A DNA stretch of 64,000 nucleotides, taken from assembly GCF_035594125.1 (NCBI RefSeq), contig NC_087192.1:11628501-11692500 (forward strand), written 5' to 3'. The notes below the pieces were generated by a model. That model had not been told where the DNA came from, searched no databases, and was given only the letters and a program-made list of their open reading frames with translations. Positions within the stretch are counted from its first letter, which is position 1. Every line of letters begins with the position of its first letter. The DNA comes from Scylla paramamosain (taxonomy: Eukaryota > Arthropoda > Malacostraca > Decapoda > Portunidae). Positions 1 to 14,624 of this stretch are shown one piece after another. Made by a program: the position numbers and the translations under genes.

Positions 1-1357
1 CTATTAGTTTAATTTCCCGCCTATTTAAAGTTTTTTTAATCTATCCTCAACAGGAAGATTCTTAAACATCTATCACTTCACGACCTTCTATCTGATCGCC
101 AGTATAGGTTCCGTCAAGGCCGCTGTGCTGGTGATCTGGCTTTTCTTACTGAGTCTTGGTCATCCTCTTTTAGAGATTTTGGTGAAACTTTTGCTGTTGC
201 CTTGGACATACCAAAAGCTTTTGATAGAGTCAGGCACAAAGCTTTGATTTCCAAACTACCTTCCTACGGCTTCTGTCCTTCTTTCTGTAACTTCATCTCA
301 AGTTTCCTTTCTGACCGTTCTATTGCTGCTTGTGGTAGACGATCACTGTTCTCCTAAATCTATTAACAGTGGTATTCCTCAGGGTTCTGTCCTGTCATCC
401 ACTCTCTTCTAATTATTCATCAATGGCCTTTTAAACCAAACTTCTTGTCCTATCCACTCCTACGTTGATGATACCACTCTGCACTTTTCCACGGAAGACA
501 TAGAATGCTTGACCTGTGATCTTTCTAAAATTTCTGATTGGGGCAGAGCAAACTTGATATTGTTCAATGCCTCAAAACTCAATTCCTCCATCTATCAACT
601 TGACACAACCTTCCAGACAACTATCCCTTCTTCAATGACGCTCAACTGTTTCCCTCTTCTACACTGAACATCCTCGGTCTGTCCTTTACTTATAATCTGA
701 ACTGGAAACTTCACATCTCATCTCTAGCTAAAACAGCCTCTATGAAGTTAGTGGTTCTGAGACGTCTCCGCCAGTTTTTCTCACCCCCCCCCCCAGCTGC
801 TAACTCTGTACAAGGGCCTTATCCATCCATGTATGGAGTATATGCTTCACATGTCTGGGGGGGGTTCCACTCATACTGCTCTTCTAGACAGGGTGGAATC
901 AAAAGCTTTTCATCTCATCAACTCCTCTCCTCTAACTGACTGTCTTCAGCCTCTCTCTCACCGCCACAATGTTGCATATCTAACTGTCTTCTACCGCTAT
1001 TTTCATGCTAACTGCTCTTCTGATCTTGCTAACTGCATGCCTAGCCTCCTCTCGCGGCCTCGCTACACAAGACTTTCTTCTTTTTCTCACCCCTATTCTG
1101 TCCACTCTGATGCAAGAGTTAACCAGTATTCTCAGTCATTCATCCATTTCGCTGGTAAACTCTGGAACTCTCTGCCTGATTCTGTATTTCCACCTCCCTA
1201 TGACTTGAGTTCCTTGAAGAGGGAGGTTTCAAGACACTTAACCTTCATTTTTTGACTACCACTTTTATGGGACTGGCATCTCAGTGGGCATTTTGTTTTT
1301 TATTGGATTTTTGTTGCTCTTGGCCAGTGTCCCTCCTACATAAGAAAAAAAAAAAAA
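1..1357 (+). pseudogene. Family A non-LTR retrotransposon, 3' part (copy A1)
   Basis: Decayed 3' portion of the APE-type non-LTR family that recurs through the window; it enters at the window edge inside the reverse transcriptase (RT) domain. The frame shows the RT block ending KAFDRV (about 190-235), the GIPQGS block (about 370), a catalytic box reading YVDD where other copies have YADD (about 465), then a junction at about 490 where roughly 50 bases present in A12 are missing. The conserved C-terminal region (LLDRVESKAF...LWNSLP) is readable at 833-1255. A short 3' UTR and an A-rich tail (1344-1357) follow. Frameshifts after the KAFDRV block and the deletion make it non-functional. A reverse-oriented piece (A2) abuts the tail directly. 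Confidence 0.85.
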
Positions 1358-2192
1358 GAAAGAAAGGTTGATAGAGTTGAAAAAGCTTGACTTGGCAAAA
1401 TACGAGCATGGAGGCACAGTTTCGAAAAATAATAGGAGAGACCCCATTAGGTCCACAGGCCTTCCGAGGGTTTAGGCCAGCGAGGGCATGGTAAACATCA
1501 CTGCGAAAGATTTTAATGGGTAGCTTGAAGTAGTCAGAAAATGAAGGAGAGGGACAATCAAGCCCTGAATCAGGTAGAGTTTTTAGTACAAGTTTGAGCG
1601 AAGAGTTCAAGTTTAGAAATAGATGAGATGGCAGTGGTGCAATATGGTTGGAATAAAGGAGAAAAAGATGAAGAAGCAAAGTTATTGGAGATATTTTTGG
1701 CTAGGTGCTAAAAATCACGAGGGGAGTTAGATCTTGAAAGATTTTGACACTTTCTATTAATATAGGCTTTTTTGGCTAGTTGGAGAACAGGCTTGGTATC
1801 ATCCCGGGCAAAAATATAAGTGCACGAGATTCAGGTGAGGGATGGCTCAAGTACCCTTTTGTGGGCCAGCTCTCTATCATGAATAGGACAAGAACTGGCT
1901 GTGTTAAACCAAGGTCTGGAAGGTTTAGTTTAAGAGAAAGATAACGAATGTACGCCTCCATGTCAGGTACTATCAGCTCTATTATGCGCTCAGTACACAC
2001 AGACGGGTGTCTGACACGGAAGCAGTAGTCATTCCAAGGAAAATCATGATAATATCTCCTCATGTCCGCCCAATTAGCAGAGGCAAAACGCCAAAGGTAC
2101 CTCCGCTTTGGGAGATCCTGAGGAAGTATTGGAGAGACAGGACAAGATATACATATGAGATTGTGATCGGAGGATCCCAACGGAGAAGATAG
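1358..2192 (-). pseudogene. Family A non-LTR retrotransposon, central fragment (copy A2)
   Basis: Reverse-strand fragment covering the end of the endonuclease, the linker and the start of the RT, recognised by near line-by-line agreement with A3 and A12. The translation from about 2180 downward begins with the SSDHNL endonuclease box and continues into the lysine- and proline-rich linker. The segment at 1281-1679 holds the start of the RT (RKACGPNGV). Both ends of the element are absent. It lies tail to tail with A1 and head to head with A3, so it may be the inverted remainder of an older copy cut by later insertions. Confidence 0.8.
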
Positions 2193-2210
2193 GAGGCAGT
2201 ATTCTAGGAG

Positions 2211-2449
2211 GAGGCAGTAGACACCTGCCGAAACGATAATTACTCCCAGTGAGGTCTAAAGCACAGTTCAGGGGTTGCTGTGAACTTATCATTAAACCCA
2301 GCTATGACCTCACTGAACATTTCCCTTTGTGTCTCACAACACAAGGGGGCAGTTCCAGCCTGGCCTCTAAAGACAACTCTCTTCCTCCACACAAAACTAC
2401 AAGCACCTAATAACACACACACCCTTCACTCAAAAATTTTAAAATCATC
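2211..2449 (+). promoter_or_regulatory. 5' UTR / presumed internal promoter of family A (copy A3)
   Basis: About 240 bases begin GAGGCAGTAGACACCTGCCG and end at the endonuclease ATG. The same block precedes the ATG in A12 (44020-44258) and, reversed, in A9 (about 28772-29004), so it is the element's own 5' end. LINE 5' UTRs normally carry an internal promoter; that role is inferred from position and conservation only. Confidence 0.6.
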
Positions 2450-4795
2450 ATGGCGACTTCTACACCAGCCTCGGAGTCCCAGTCTGGGGAGGGGACCATA
2501 AATGTCCCCAGGTCGGACTGCCTTTCTGTCGACGACCCTAAGTGTCTTGACACCCCCCTCAACTTTTTCTTCATTAACTTCTGCAACATTCGCGGTATAA
2601 GATTTAATTTTCAATCTATAGAACACCACCTCTCCTCTTCTAAACCTCATCTTCTTTTCCTCACTGAAACTCAGGTGTCTGAGGCAACTGACAGTAGCCC
2701 CTTTTCTGTTCCCTCCTACTTTCTCTATCCTCATTTTCGATCCAAAGCTGGATGCTGCGTTTATGTGCGCATTGACTTAACCTGCTCTCGTGCCTACGCT
2801 CTTGAATCTTCCGAGTTTTCCACCATCTGTCTACGACTACAGAGTCACACTCGTACTAAATTTATCTGTGCTGTATACCTCTCACCTAACTCCTCTGACT
2901 ATAAGAAATTCTTTGACTACTTAACTTCCAAAGTGGAGCACATTCTGACCCTCTTTCCTTTTGCAGAGATCTCCATTCTTGGAGACTTCAGTGTTCACCA
3001 CCAGCTTTGGTTTTCCTCTCCCTTCACTGACCATCCTGGTGAACTAGCCTACAACTTTGCTATCCTCCATGACCTAGAGCAATTGGTGCAACACCCTACT
3101 CGTATTCCTGACCGTCTTGGAGATACGACCAACATTCTTAACCTTTTCCTGACCTCTAATCCTTCTGCTTATGCTGTCACCCTTTCTTCTCGGTTGGGCT
3201 CCTCCGATCACAATCTCATATCTTTATCTTGTCCTATCGCTCCAATCCCTTCTCAGGATCCTCCTAAGCGAAGGTGCCTCTGGCGTTTTGCCTCTGCTAG
3301 TTGGGGGTACCTGAGGAAGTATTTTACTGATTTCCCTTGGAACAACTACTGCTTCCGTGTCAGAGACCTGTCTGTGCGCTGAGCACATAATAGAGGTAAT
3401 AGTGTCTGGCATGGATGCGTACATTCCTCACTCTTTTTCTCGTCCTAAACCTTTTAAACCTTGGTTTAACACAGCTTGTTCTCGTGCTATACATGATAGA
3501 GAGGTGGCCCACAAAAGGTACTTAAGCCTTCCATTACCAGAATCTCATGCACTTTATATTTCTGCCAGGAACCATGCCAAGTCTGTTCTCCAACTAGCCA
3601 AAAACTCCTTCATTAATAGAAAATGTCAAAACCTTTCAAGATCTAACTCCCCTCGTGATTTCTGGCATCTAGCCAAAAATATCAACAATAACTTTGCTGC
3701 TTCTTCTTTCCCTCCTCTATTTCATCCAGATGGCACCACTGCTATCACATCTATTTCTAAAGCTGAACTCTTTGCTCAAACCTTTGCTAAAAACTCTACT
3801 TTGGACGATTCTGGGCTTGTTCCTCCCTCTCCTCCACCCTCTGACTACTTCATGCCACCTATTAAAATTATTCGCTATGATGTTTTTCATGCCCTCGCTG
3901 GCCTAAACCCTCGGAAAGCTTATGGACCTGATGGGGTCCCTCCTATTCTTCTCCGAAACTGTGCCTCCGTGCTTGCACCTTGCCTAGTCAAACTCTTTCC
4001 AACCCTTCAGGAGGTAAACATATCACGCAGGAAAGCCACAGAACGCCTGACTTCTGATCTTTCTAAAATTTCTGATTGGGGCAGAGCAAACTTGGTATTA
4101 TTCAATGCCTCAAAAACTCAATTCCTCCATCTATCAACTCGACACAACCTTCCAGACAACTGTCTCCTCTTCTTCAGTGACACTCAACTGTCCTCCTCTT
4201 CTACACTGAACATCCTCGGTCTGTCCTTTACTTATAATCTGAACGGGAAACTTCACATCTCATCTCTAGCTAAAACAGCTTCTATAAAGTTAAGTGTTCT
4301 GAGACGTCTCCGCCAATTTTTCTCACCCCTCCCAGCTGCTAACTCTGTACAAGGGCCGTATCCGTCCATGTATGGAGTATGCTTCACATGTCTGGGGGGG
4401 GTTCCACTCATACTGCTCTTCTAGAGAGAGTGGAATCAAAAGCTTTTCGTCTCATCAACTCCTCTCCTCTAACTGACTGTCTTCAGCCTCTCTCTCACCG
4501 CCGCAATGTTGCATATCTAGCTGTCTTCTACCGCTATTTTCATGCTAACTGCTCTTCTGATCTTGCTAACTGCATGCCTCCCCTCCTTCCGCGGCCTCGC
4601 TGCACAAGACTTTCTTCTTTCTCTCATCCCTATTCTGTCCACCTCTCTAACGCAAGAGTTAAGCAGTATTCTCAATCATTCATCCCTTTCTCTGGTAAAC
4701 TCTGGAACTCCCTGCCTGCTTCTGTATTTCCACCTTCCTATGGCTTGAATTTCTTCAAGAGGGAGATTTCAAGACACTTATTCATCAATTTTTGA
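2450..4795 (+). pseudogene. Family A ORF: endonuclease plus RT with catalytic core deleted (copy A3)
   Basis: Starts at the ATG of ATGGCGACT just after the element 5' UTR. Frame one (2450-3382, 310 codons) is an APE-type endonuclease: LTETQ (metal-binding Glu), LGDFSVHH (the usual Asn of GDFN is Ser) and SSDHNL at the end. A small deletion near 3370 shifts the frame; the protein resumes at 3357-4424 with the linker and the first RT block (RKAYGPDGVPPI). It then jumps from LVKLF straight to LQEVNISRRKATERL, so the whole RT palm, including YADD, is missing. The C-terminal conserved region follows at 4379-4795. No gag-like ORF1 precedes it. It could not encode a working enzyme. Confidence 0.88.
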
Positions 4796-4900
4796 CCACT
4801 GCTTTGACCCTTTTATGGGATTAGCATTTCAGTGGGCATTTTTTTTTTATTAGATTTTTGTTGCCCTTGGCCAGTGTCCTTCCTACATAAAAAAAAAAAA
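4796..4900 (+). other. 3' UTR and A-tail of family A copy A3
   Basis: Short 3' UTR with the family signature TTGGCCAGTGTCC-TTCCTACAT followed by 12 A residues. The same signature ends A1, A4 and A12 and, reversed (TATGTAGGAGG), begins the minus-strand copies at about 18170, 19512, 22763, 26511 and 32615. Confidence 0.8.
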
Positions 4901-5608
4901 GTCCCCCTCTTCTACACTGAACATCCTCGGTCTGTCCTTTACTTATAATCTGAACTAGAAACTTCACATCTCATCTCTAGCTAAAACAGCTTCTATGAAG
5001 TTAGGGGTTCCGAGACGTCTCCGCCAGTTTTTCTCACCCCCCCAGCTGCTAACTCTGTACAAGGGCCTTATCCGTCCATGTATGGAGTATGCTTCACATG
5101 TCTGGGGGGTTTCCACTCATACTGCTCTTCTAGGCAGGGTGGAATGAAAAGCTTTTCATCTCATCAACTCCTCTCCTCTAACTGACTGTCTTCAGCCTCT
5201 CTCTCACCGCCACAATGTTGCATATCTAGCTGTCTTCTACCGCTATTTTCATGCTAACTGCTCTTCTGATCTTGCTAACTGCATGCCTCCCCTCCTCCCG
5301 CGGCCTCGCTGCACAAGACTTTTTTCTTTCTCTCACCCCTATTCTGTCCACCTCTCTAACGCAAGGGTTAACCAGTATTCTAAATCATTCATCCCTTTCT
5401 CTGGTAAAGTCTGAAACTCCCTGCCTGCTTCTGTATTTCCACCTTCCTATGACTTGAATTCCTTCAAGAGGGAGGTTTCAAGACACTTATTCATCAATTT
5501 TTGACCACTGCTTTGATCCTTTTATGGGACTGGCATTTCAGTGGACATATTTTTTTATTGGATTTTGTTGCCGTTGGCCAGTACCCTTCCTACATAAAAA
5601 AAAAAAAA
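4901..5608 (+). pseudogene. Family A 3' fragment in tandem with A3 (copy A4)
   Basis: A second 3' fragment in the same orientation begins right after the A-tail of A3. It starts at the sequence encoding [12 protein letters not shown] and runs through the C-terminal region (5120-5500) to the same 3' UTR and A-tail (5596-5608). A stop lies in the early part (AACTAG) and the reading frame is shifted around the run of C residues near 5036. The head-to-tail arrangement could come from a truncated insertion into the A3 tail or from unequal exchange. Confidence 0.82.
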
Positions 5609-5610
5609 TG

Positions 5611-6170
5611 GAGGTTAGGAAAAGGTCAAGAATGTTAGGCGTATCTCCAAAACGGTCAGGAAGACTAGTAAGGTGTTGTACTAGTTAATTTTGATCGTGG
5701 AGCATAGCAAACTTAAAGGCTATGGTAAGTGAATAGGCAGGAAAGCCAAAGCTGGTGGTGAGCATTGAAATTTCCAAGAATGGAGATTTCTGCAAAAGGG
5801 AAGAGAGTCAGAAAGTGCTCCACTTTCGAAGTTAAGTAGTCAAAGAGTTTCTTATAATCGGAGGAGTTCGGTGAGAGATATACAGCACAGATAAGTTTTG
5901 CTTGAGAATGACTCCGTAGACGCTGCCAGACTGATGGTGGAAATTCGGAAGATTGAAGATCGTGGGCACGAAAGCAGGTTAAGTCGTTGCGCACATAAAC
6001 GCGATCTCCAGCGTTGTATTGAAAATGAGAATAGAAAAAGTAGAAGGGAACAGAAAAGGGGCCATTGTCAGTTGCCTCAGACATCCGTGTTTCAGTGAGG
6101 AAAAGAAGATGAGGTTTAGTTAAGGAGGGGTGGTTTCTACAGACTGAAAATTGGATTTTAGACCGCGAAT
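5611..6170 (-). pseudogene. Family A endonuclease N-terminal fragment (copy A5)
   Basis: Reverse-strand piece of the endonuclease from about residue 45 to 230 of the A12 protein. LTETRMSEA and ISILGNFNAHHQLW are readable; the catalytic GDFN motif has become GNFN. It has neither the element 5' end nor the RT. It follows the A-tail of A4 directly, so A3, A4 and A5 form a compact cluster. Confidence 0.8.
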
Positions 6171-6443
6171 GGTTAAATGGTTGCGCTATCAGCTTTTGAG
6201 GTCGGATCGAGTAACAACCAATGTGTTTATCAGTATTCACTAGTTTTATGTAAAATTTTGGCAGGTGCTGAATCATTAGGGAGCTTTAAGAGAAGATAGA
6301 CAGACAGGTAGATATATTTCATACAGGGACTGCCATGTGTAGGCCTGGTGGCTTCTTGCAGCTTCCTCTATTTCTTATGTTTTTTATGCTCATATGTAAG
6401 AATTTTTGTGGGGTACCCCGAATTCTATCTATTCTCTATCTCT

Positions 6444-6446
<3 letters not shown>

Positions 6447-6522
<76 letters not shown>
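6447..6522. repeat. (TA)n microsatellite
   Basis: About 38 uninterrupted TA units, immediately next to the TTAGG palindrome. It supplies a TA target site for that element. Confidence 0.97.
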
Positions 6523-6525
<3 letters not shown>

Positions 6526-6791
6526 ACAGTCAATACCTGAATCCAGACAATTTGTAAAGTGACTTATTTTTTCAGGCAATTTGTGAACTGCCTGGTTAGG
6601 TTAGGTTAGGTTAGGTTAGGTTAGGTTAGGCTAGGTTAGGTTAGGTTAGGTTAGGTTAGGTTATAACCTAACCTAACCTAACCTAACCTAACCTAACCTA
6701 ACCTAACCTAACCTAACCAGGCAGTTCACAAATTGCCTGAAAAAATAAGTCACTTTACAAATTGTCTGGATTCAGGTATTGACTGTAACAT
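6521..6791. mobile_element. Palindromic MITE-like element with inverted TTAGG arrays
   Basis: Two perfect inverted arms of about 75 bases (6521-6595 and 6717-6791) begin TTACAGTCAATACC and flank a core of 13 TTAGG units (one is CTAGG) followed by TTATAA and 10 CCTAA units. The arms differ in overall symmetry only by the three-unit difference in the arrays. The ends read TA-CAGTCAATACC, as in Tc1/mariner-type short non-autonomous elements that insert at TA. TTAGG is the arthropod telomeric repeat. There is no coding capacity. A foldback element or a captured telomeric fragment is the alternative reading. Confidence 0.7.
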
Positions 6792-6799
6792 ATACATAT

Positions 6800-9736
<2,937 letters not shown>

Positions 9737-9809
<73 letters not shown>
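9737..9809. repeat. (GA)n microsatellite
   Basis: About 36 uninterrupted GA units. Confidence 0.97.
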
Positions 9810-9811
<2 letters not shown>

Positions 9812-10289
9812 GGATCCAGGTGCCAGCTGTACGATGCTGAGTGGCCGCTATTTGATATTAATATTATTTGATAAGAATTCCTGCATCCAGACACTCCCCT
9901 CTTCCGATTAATTTGCCTTATTTCCCTTTGATGAATCACTTTGAGTCAGATACAGTTCACAGCAGAAGAGTTGCCCTTGACAATGAAATAATCAGTGTTC
10001 ATCTGGCCCCCTTTGTTTGCTCATAAGAATTTTTTTAAAGTTAATTGTTTTATTCAAGTGAGACAACTCAAGGAGTGGGTGTGGGCGCGTATCTGTATGT
10101 GTATATGTCGAACCCTCCCCTCACCCCCACCTTTTACAGCAGCACGGAAAGATGGAGCACTTTCCCACGCCAGACACTACCCTATTGTTGGAAGCAGCAG
10201 ACGTACAGAGACATGCTCTAGTATTTGCCTGAGACTAAGGCATGATACAAGGTAGCTGGGTCAGTTGCCATAATGGGTATAAGTGAAGC

Positions 10290-11169
10290 ATTATCGGTCG
10301 TATGCCCCGACCCTTTCATACAGAATAGGAGTTTCCATAGTAGCCTGCCAGTAAGTGTAGTAGTGAATTACACACTACACTCAGGGAAGCGACTCCTCAG
10401 CTGTACAACTGTACAAGTCGAGTTTTGAGCACAATGAGCGGTGACTGAACTTCCTGTGTGTTCGTGGGCACTCCTCCGTTTTGTAATAGTTTCTTGTGCT
10501 TGTTAGTGTCCCTGTTTGTTTTAAATGCTATTGCGAGCTCAGGCAGTTCAGCCGGAGAGGACTTAAGTAATTAGCCGCCGCGTAGTGAACTTTATTTCCT
10601 CCTCAGGTCCTGACAAGGCCTGTCGCCCAGGAGGCAGTAAACGATGCTACTCGGCTTGAGGTTATAACACTGGCAGTGGGAGGACTGTCACGGTGGGTGG
10701 TAGCACATCAGGGTATTATACCTCAATCATATGTGTGTTATTGTGTTAACTGTTTTTCCTAGATGTGGTCGATTCTTCTGCAGCTGTGAGTGTTAAGTGC
10801 TGTCTAGATCATCTCCTTTGCATGTAGGTCGGTAAAACAGTCTGGCGACCTCAAATTAGTGTGACCTGGAGTTACGACTGTCATGAAAAGGGTGCAGGAG
10901 TCACAAGGGACCCTGTACACCCATTTTTGACCCCTGCACTGACTCCACGTAGAAGATGGCTCATTGAAGGTAGTCCAGGTACAGCAGCTTGGTGAGGGGG
11001 CTGGGATCTGCGGTCGTAGCAGAAATTGGCGACCTTGCCTTTTTTGTTGTCTTGTGTGAGCCCACATTCAGTGTAAGCCATGGAGGGCAGAACTGGTAGC
11101 AGGGGTGACTTGTGACTCGAGTCCCCTGCCTCTGCTGAGAGCGTCAGTGTAGATTTGGCCTAATTCGGT
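10290..11169 (+). other. Probable LTR/leader region of a Ty3/gypsy remnant
   Basis: No coding sequence is recognised. It lies directly upstream of a gypsy-type gag and contains possible primer-binding starts (TGGCAGTGG near 10670, TGGCGACC near 10850 and 11030). No second LTR copy was found in the window, so the LTR boundaries cannot be set. Confidence 0.3.
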
Positions 11170-11251
11170 GTGAGGACACCTAGTCCCACACACAGCGTCT
11201 ACAGACATGTTAGCCCTGCCTGCAACATTGCTGGTTTTTCCCAGACCAAAA

Positions 11252-12369
11252 GCATGTCTAAGGAATTGAGATTCAAACTGGAGATGAGGAGAATGGAGCT
11301 GGAAGCTGAAGCTGAGGAAAGGAGGTTGAAAACTGAAGAGGCTAGAGAAGCAAGGAAGCTTGAGGCCGATGAAAAGGTAAGGATATATGAGAAGGAAATG
11401 AAGATCCTTGAAGCTGAAAGAGAAAAGGAAAAAGCTGAAAAGAGTAGGATGTTTGAGTTGGAGAAGATTTCAATTGAAGTTAATTCACCTCATGGCTTGA
11501 ATAGAGGAGGAGTTAAGGAGGATACAGTAGAAAGCCAGATGGTTAGGAGTTTAAAAGTTGATACCAGAGTTTGATGAGAAAAAGGTAATGGAGTGGTTTA
11601 GGAGATTTGAGAAGAAAGCTTCAGAATTTGATTGGCCTCAGGAGAGATGGGTTGGCATTGCGGCCAACATGTTGAAGGGTAAGGCCTTGAAGGTGTATGA
11701 TAGGATGTCAGTAGAGGATTTGGAGGATTAGGAGGAGTTTAAGGCTGACATCATAAGAGCTTATGAGCTGCGGCCGGAGGCATACAGGCTGCAGTTCCGT
11801 GGAGGAAAGTAAAGTCCTAGTGACTCCTACCTTTAGTGTGCTCGCTATCTTGAGGAGACATTTGAAAAATGGATTGCTAGCGAACAGACCACCTCCTACC
11901 GTGAGTTAAAGAAAGTCATGGTAATGGGGCAGTTCAATGATGTGGTCGAGGAGTTAGTACCGCTGCTCCGTGAGAAAAGGTTCAAAAGCCTTAAGGAGGC
12001 TGGGACCTGGGCGGATGATCATATCATGGAGGTACGGGAGGTAAGCTGGACAGGGAGAAATGGTCAGGAGGCAAGTGGAGGTGGTAGTGTTGACCCAACA
12101 GGAAATCCTCGACACAGTGGTGGGGTTTGGAGATGTGTCTGCCCAGGAATTCATATAACTTCAGGCCTCTTTTTGACCCAAAGAGGGAAGCAATGGGGCG
12201 TATGATGCATAGCACCCCTAAATTTAATAACCAGTCTACCTGTTACCACTGCAGGGCTACGGAGCACTTCCGGCCCAATTACCTCAAGTTGATCACGCCT
12301 TCCGCCCCAAAGCCTCCTCAAAAACCAGTAGTAGCCTTGCTGGTCTGTCCAGACCAGGTTAAGGAGTGA
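11252..12369 (+). pseudogene. Ty3/gypsy-type Gag, broken
   Basis: The ATG at 11252 opens a charged coiled-coil N-terminus (repeated EAEERRLK/EAREARK). After a frameshift near 11570 the Gag core is readable: FDEKKVMEWFRRFEKKA, then LKGKALKVYDRM, AYELRPEAYR and ARYLEETFEKW, a block order typical of Gag from metazoan gypsy elements. Stops interrupt it near 11728, 11811 and 11835. A zinc knuckle lies at about 12240-12285 (C-x2-C-x4-H), but its last Cys position is Tyr. The MULE at 12379 cuts it off, and no protease or RT follows. It may belong to the same kind of element as the pol remnant at 29005-31700, but that link is inference. Confidence 0.75.
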
Positions 12370-12378
12370 ATGGCCCAG

Positions 12379-12475
12379 TTCAGCGCCGCCGTTTCAGCGC
12401 CAGACTATTCAGCGCTGCCGTTTCAGCGCCAGACTATTCAGCGCTGCCGTTTCAGCGCCAGACTATTCATGGAGG
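12379..12475. repeat. Left terminal inverted repeat of a MULE, built of tandem units
   Basis: The first 23 bases pair with the inverted right end at 14425-14447. A unit of about 30 bases (CAGACTATTCAGCGCTGCCG plus TTTCAGCGC) is repeated three times. The right arm carries a shorter array of the same TTCAGCGCC words. Confidence 0.75.
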
Positions 12476-13620
12476 GAGTTCCATGTTGATGAATGCAACA
12501 TTCCTATTTCGCTTAGTAGTCGTCTGTCTGCTACTTCAGCATGGTTATTGGTTCCATCTTTTTCCTTGTAAAGTTCGTTGGTACAAGTTCCACATCTGTG
12601 TGGGAAAGAATGATTGTCTCCTCCCAGTTCCTCTTCGATGTGGATTATCTTCAAACCAATTTAAAAGCGAAACCAATTCCTCGGGCGAGGCCATAGCAAG
12701 AGCATCCACGTGATGGTCAATATCATCATTTGATACAAAAGAAAGTGCCATTACCATTTTAGTATTTAACGCAAAGTCGGGAATAATATTATATGAACCC
12801 ATAAGACCCATACTTTTGATTTGTTTTAGTAAGTTTTGCGAGAAATGGAACAGACAGACTGATTTCTACATTAGGGAAAGCAGGTAATCATGGTTGCAAA
12901 AGCTGCATACTCAAAATCACAGTTTACGACATCGGGGCGTGCATTTGGTACCATCTCCTTAACCATAAGTTACACTTTGCTTATTCTGTAAGAGTGCATT
13001 TAGTACAGAGAGCACGCCCCCATGTTTCTTGACCAGAATTATATACACGATGAAATAAATGTGGTGCAATCGCAAATCTTCCATCAACATACCAAATGCC
13101 TGAAGTTGCTAGATGTTCCAACCAGCTCTCTCTTCCAAAAATAATAATTCTATCGTTGTCCGTTCCTCTATCCATCAAACAAAAAAATTTCCTCTATTCC
13201 TGGTGCCGGCTTGCATATTTTGTATTCGTGAGGCAATTCTAACTCCTGAACAGAACTTGGATTATCAGGAACTTGGTTGACTTCATCCCGTTTCCGCCGA
13301 ATGATTTTACGCATTGCTTGCCTATTATGTAATTGTGCAATGCCAGCTTGAGACATATTTTCCATGCACTTGTTAATAATAATGCTTGGAGGCTCACATG
13401 TCTTCTCAGCTCGATATCTTGCATCTGTTTTTGCTTTTTCCACCTCAACTTCAACTGCAGATGGGGGATGGGTATGTTCGTTAATCTTCTTATTTACGGT
13501 TCCCTCTAATGTAAGAATTCTGGCTTTACATCTTCCATCTTCATGGCATCGCCAAAACAACATTATTCTGTGATTTACTTAATTTATCAAATCGATATAG
13601 ATATCTTTCATGAGAGAATT
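12470..13620 (-). pseudogene. MULE transposase with FLYWCH zinc finger, broken
   Basis: Read from 13620 downward: a FLYWCH-type finger (HERYLYRFDK, a frameshift, then FWRCHEDGRCKAR and HTHPP), a helical linker, then the transposase core. WYVDGRFAIAPHLF at about 13060-13100 carries the first catalytic Asp as in MULE transposases. VVNCDFEYAAFA near 12910 carries the second. The C-terminal region has LLNWFEDN (about 12665) and the TNNHAEVADRRL motif near 12540. Stops and frameshifts separate these blocks, so the copy is dead. The C-terminus ends inside the left terminal repeat. Identification rests on motif order from memory of the family, not on alignment. Confidence 0.72.
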
Positions 13621-13968
13621 TCACTCTTCCTCTCTTGCTTTGCATTGATTGCGCCATGGGTTAAACTTTGAAATTTTGAGTCTAACAGAAATCAAAATAG
13701 CAGGCATCAGCTCCAAAAGCGAACAATACAGAGGTGAGGAGCAGGCAGGCAGAGGCAGGAACAGGCAAACACAGGCAGGAGCCGGCAAGAACAGGCAGTC
13801 AAGTAGCGTTCCACACCCAGCTATAGCACGGTCTGTTGCTGGTAAGCTGAACCAAAACACTTTACCCCACGAAAATGGAGGGGGTTGGAGAAGGAGGGGG
13901 GGGATAAAGAGGAGCTTTTGCCAGATATATAATAATGGCCAAATCTTTACTATTTTGTTTAATAGTTT

Positions 13969-14137
<169 letters not shown>

Positions 14138-14455
14138 TGAGATCATTTCTATTATCTACAAAGATGGTAATGATATCCTTAATATGCAAACATAGAGACA
14201 TTACCTGTTTCGTTCTTTTAAGACAAGCGATTACTTTCTATAAATGTCAAACGTCATAATTATTTTGTCATTAATGGGTAAACTGTCTGCACCTTGTTTC
14301 CTCCTCATCTTTAATTCAAAGATAATACGAACGGCAAAGACACCTATTATGGCTAATGAGAAGCGCAGAAGCGTTGAATGCCCTGACGCTGAATAGTCTG
14401 GCGCTGAAACGGCGCTGAAACATTGGCGCTGAAACGGCGGCGCTGAATGGTACCG

Positions 14456-14582
14456 TACCCAGCATGGACGGTGACTGGTCGGGAGAGTCAGCGTGCTGGC
14501 CAATCATTGAGGGACCGACATTGTGTATGGAGCTGTGGCAGCCCCCAGGAGAAAGAGAGAGAGAGCCGAGAGAAAGCGAAGC

Positions 14583-14624
<42 letters not shown>

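Noticed and set aside
6596..6716. True telomere or chromosome-end fusion
   Set aside because: The TTAGG arrays are only 10-13 units and are enclosed by long inverted arms next to a (TA)n array, which fits a short mobile palindrome better. A fusion cannot be fully excluded.
11918..12205. Independent small gene at 11918-12205
   Set aside because: Its first part continues the gypsy Gag core (REKRFKSLKEAGTWADDH); the rest is out-of-frame readthrough.
12379..12475. Stand-alone minisatellite
   Set aside because: The inverted counterpart at the far end of a MULE transposase region shows it is a terminal repeat.
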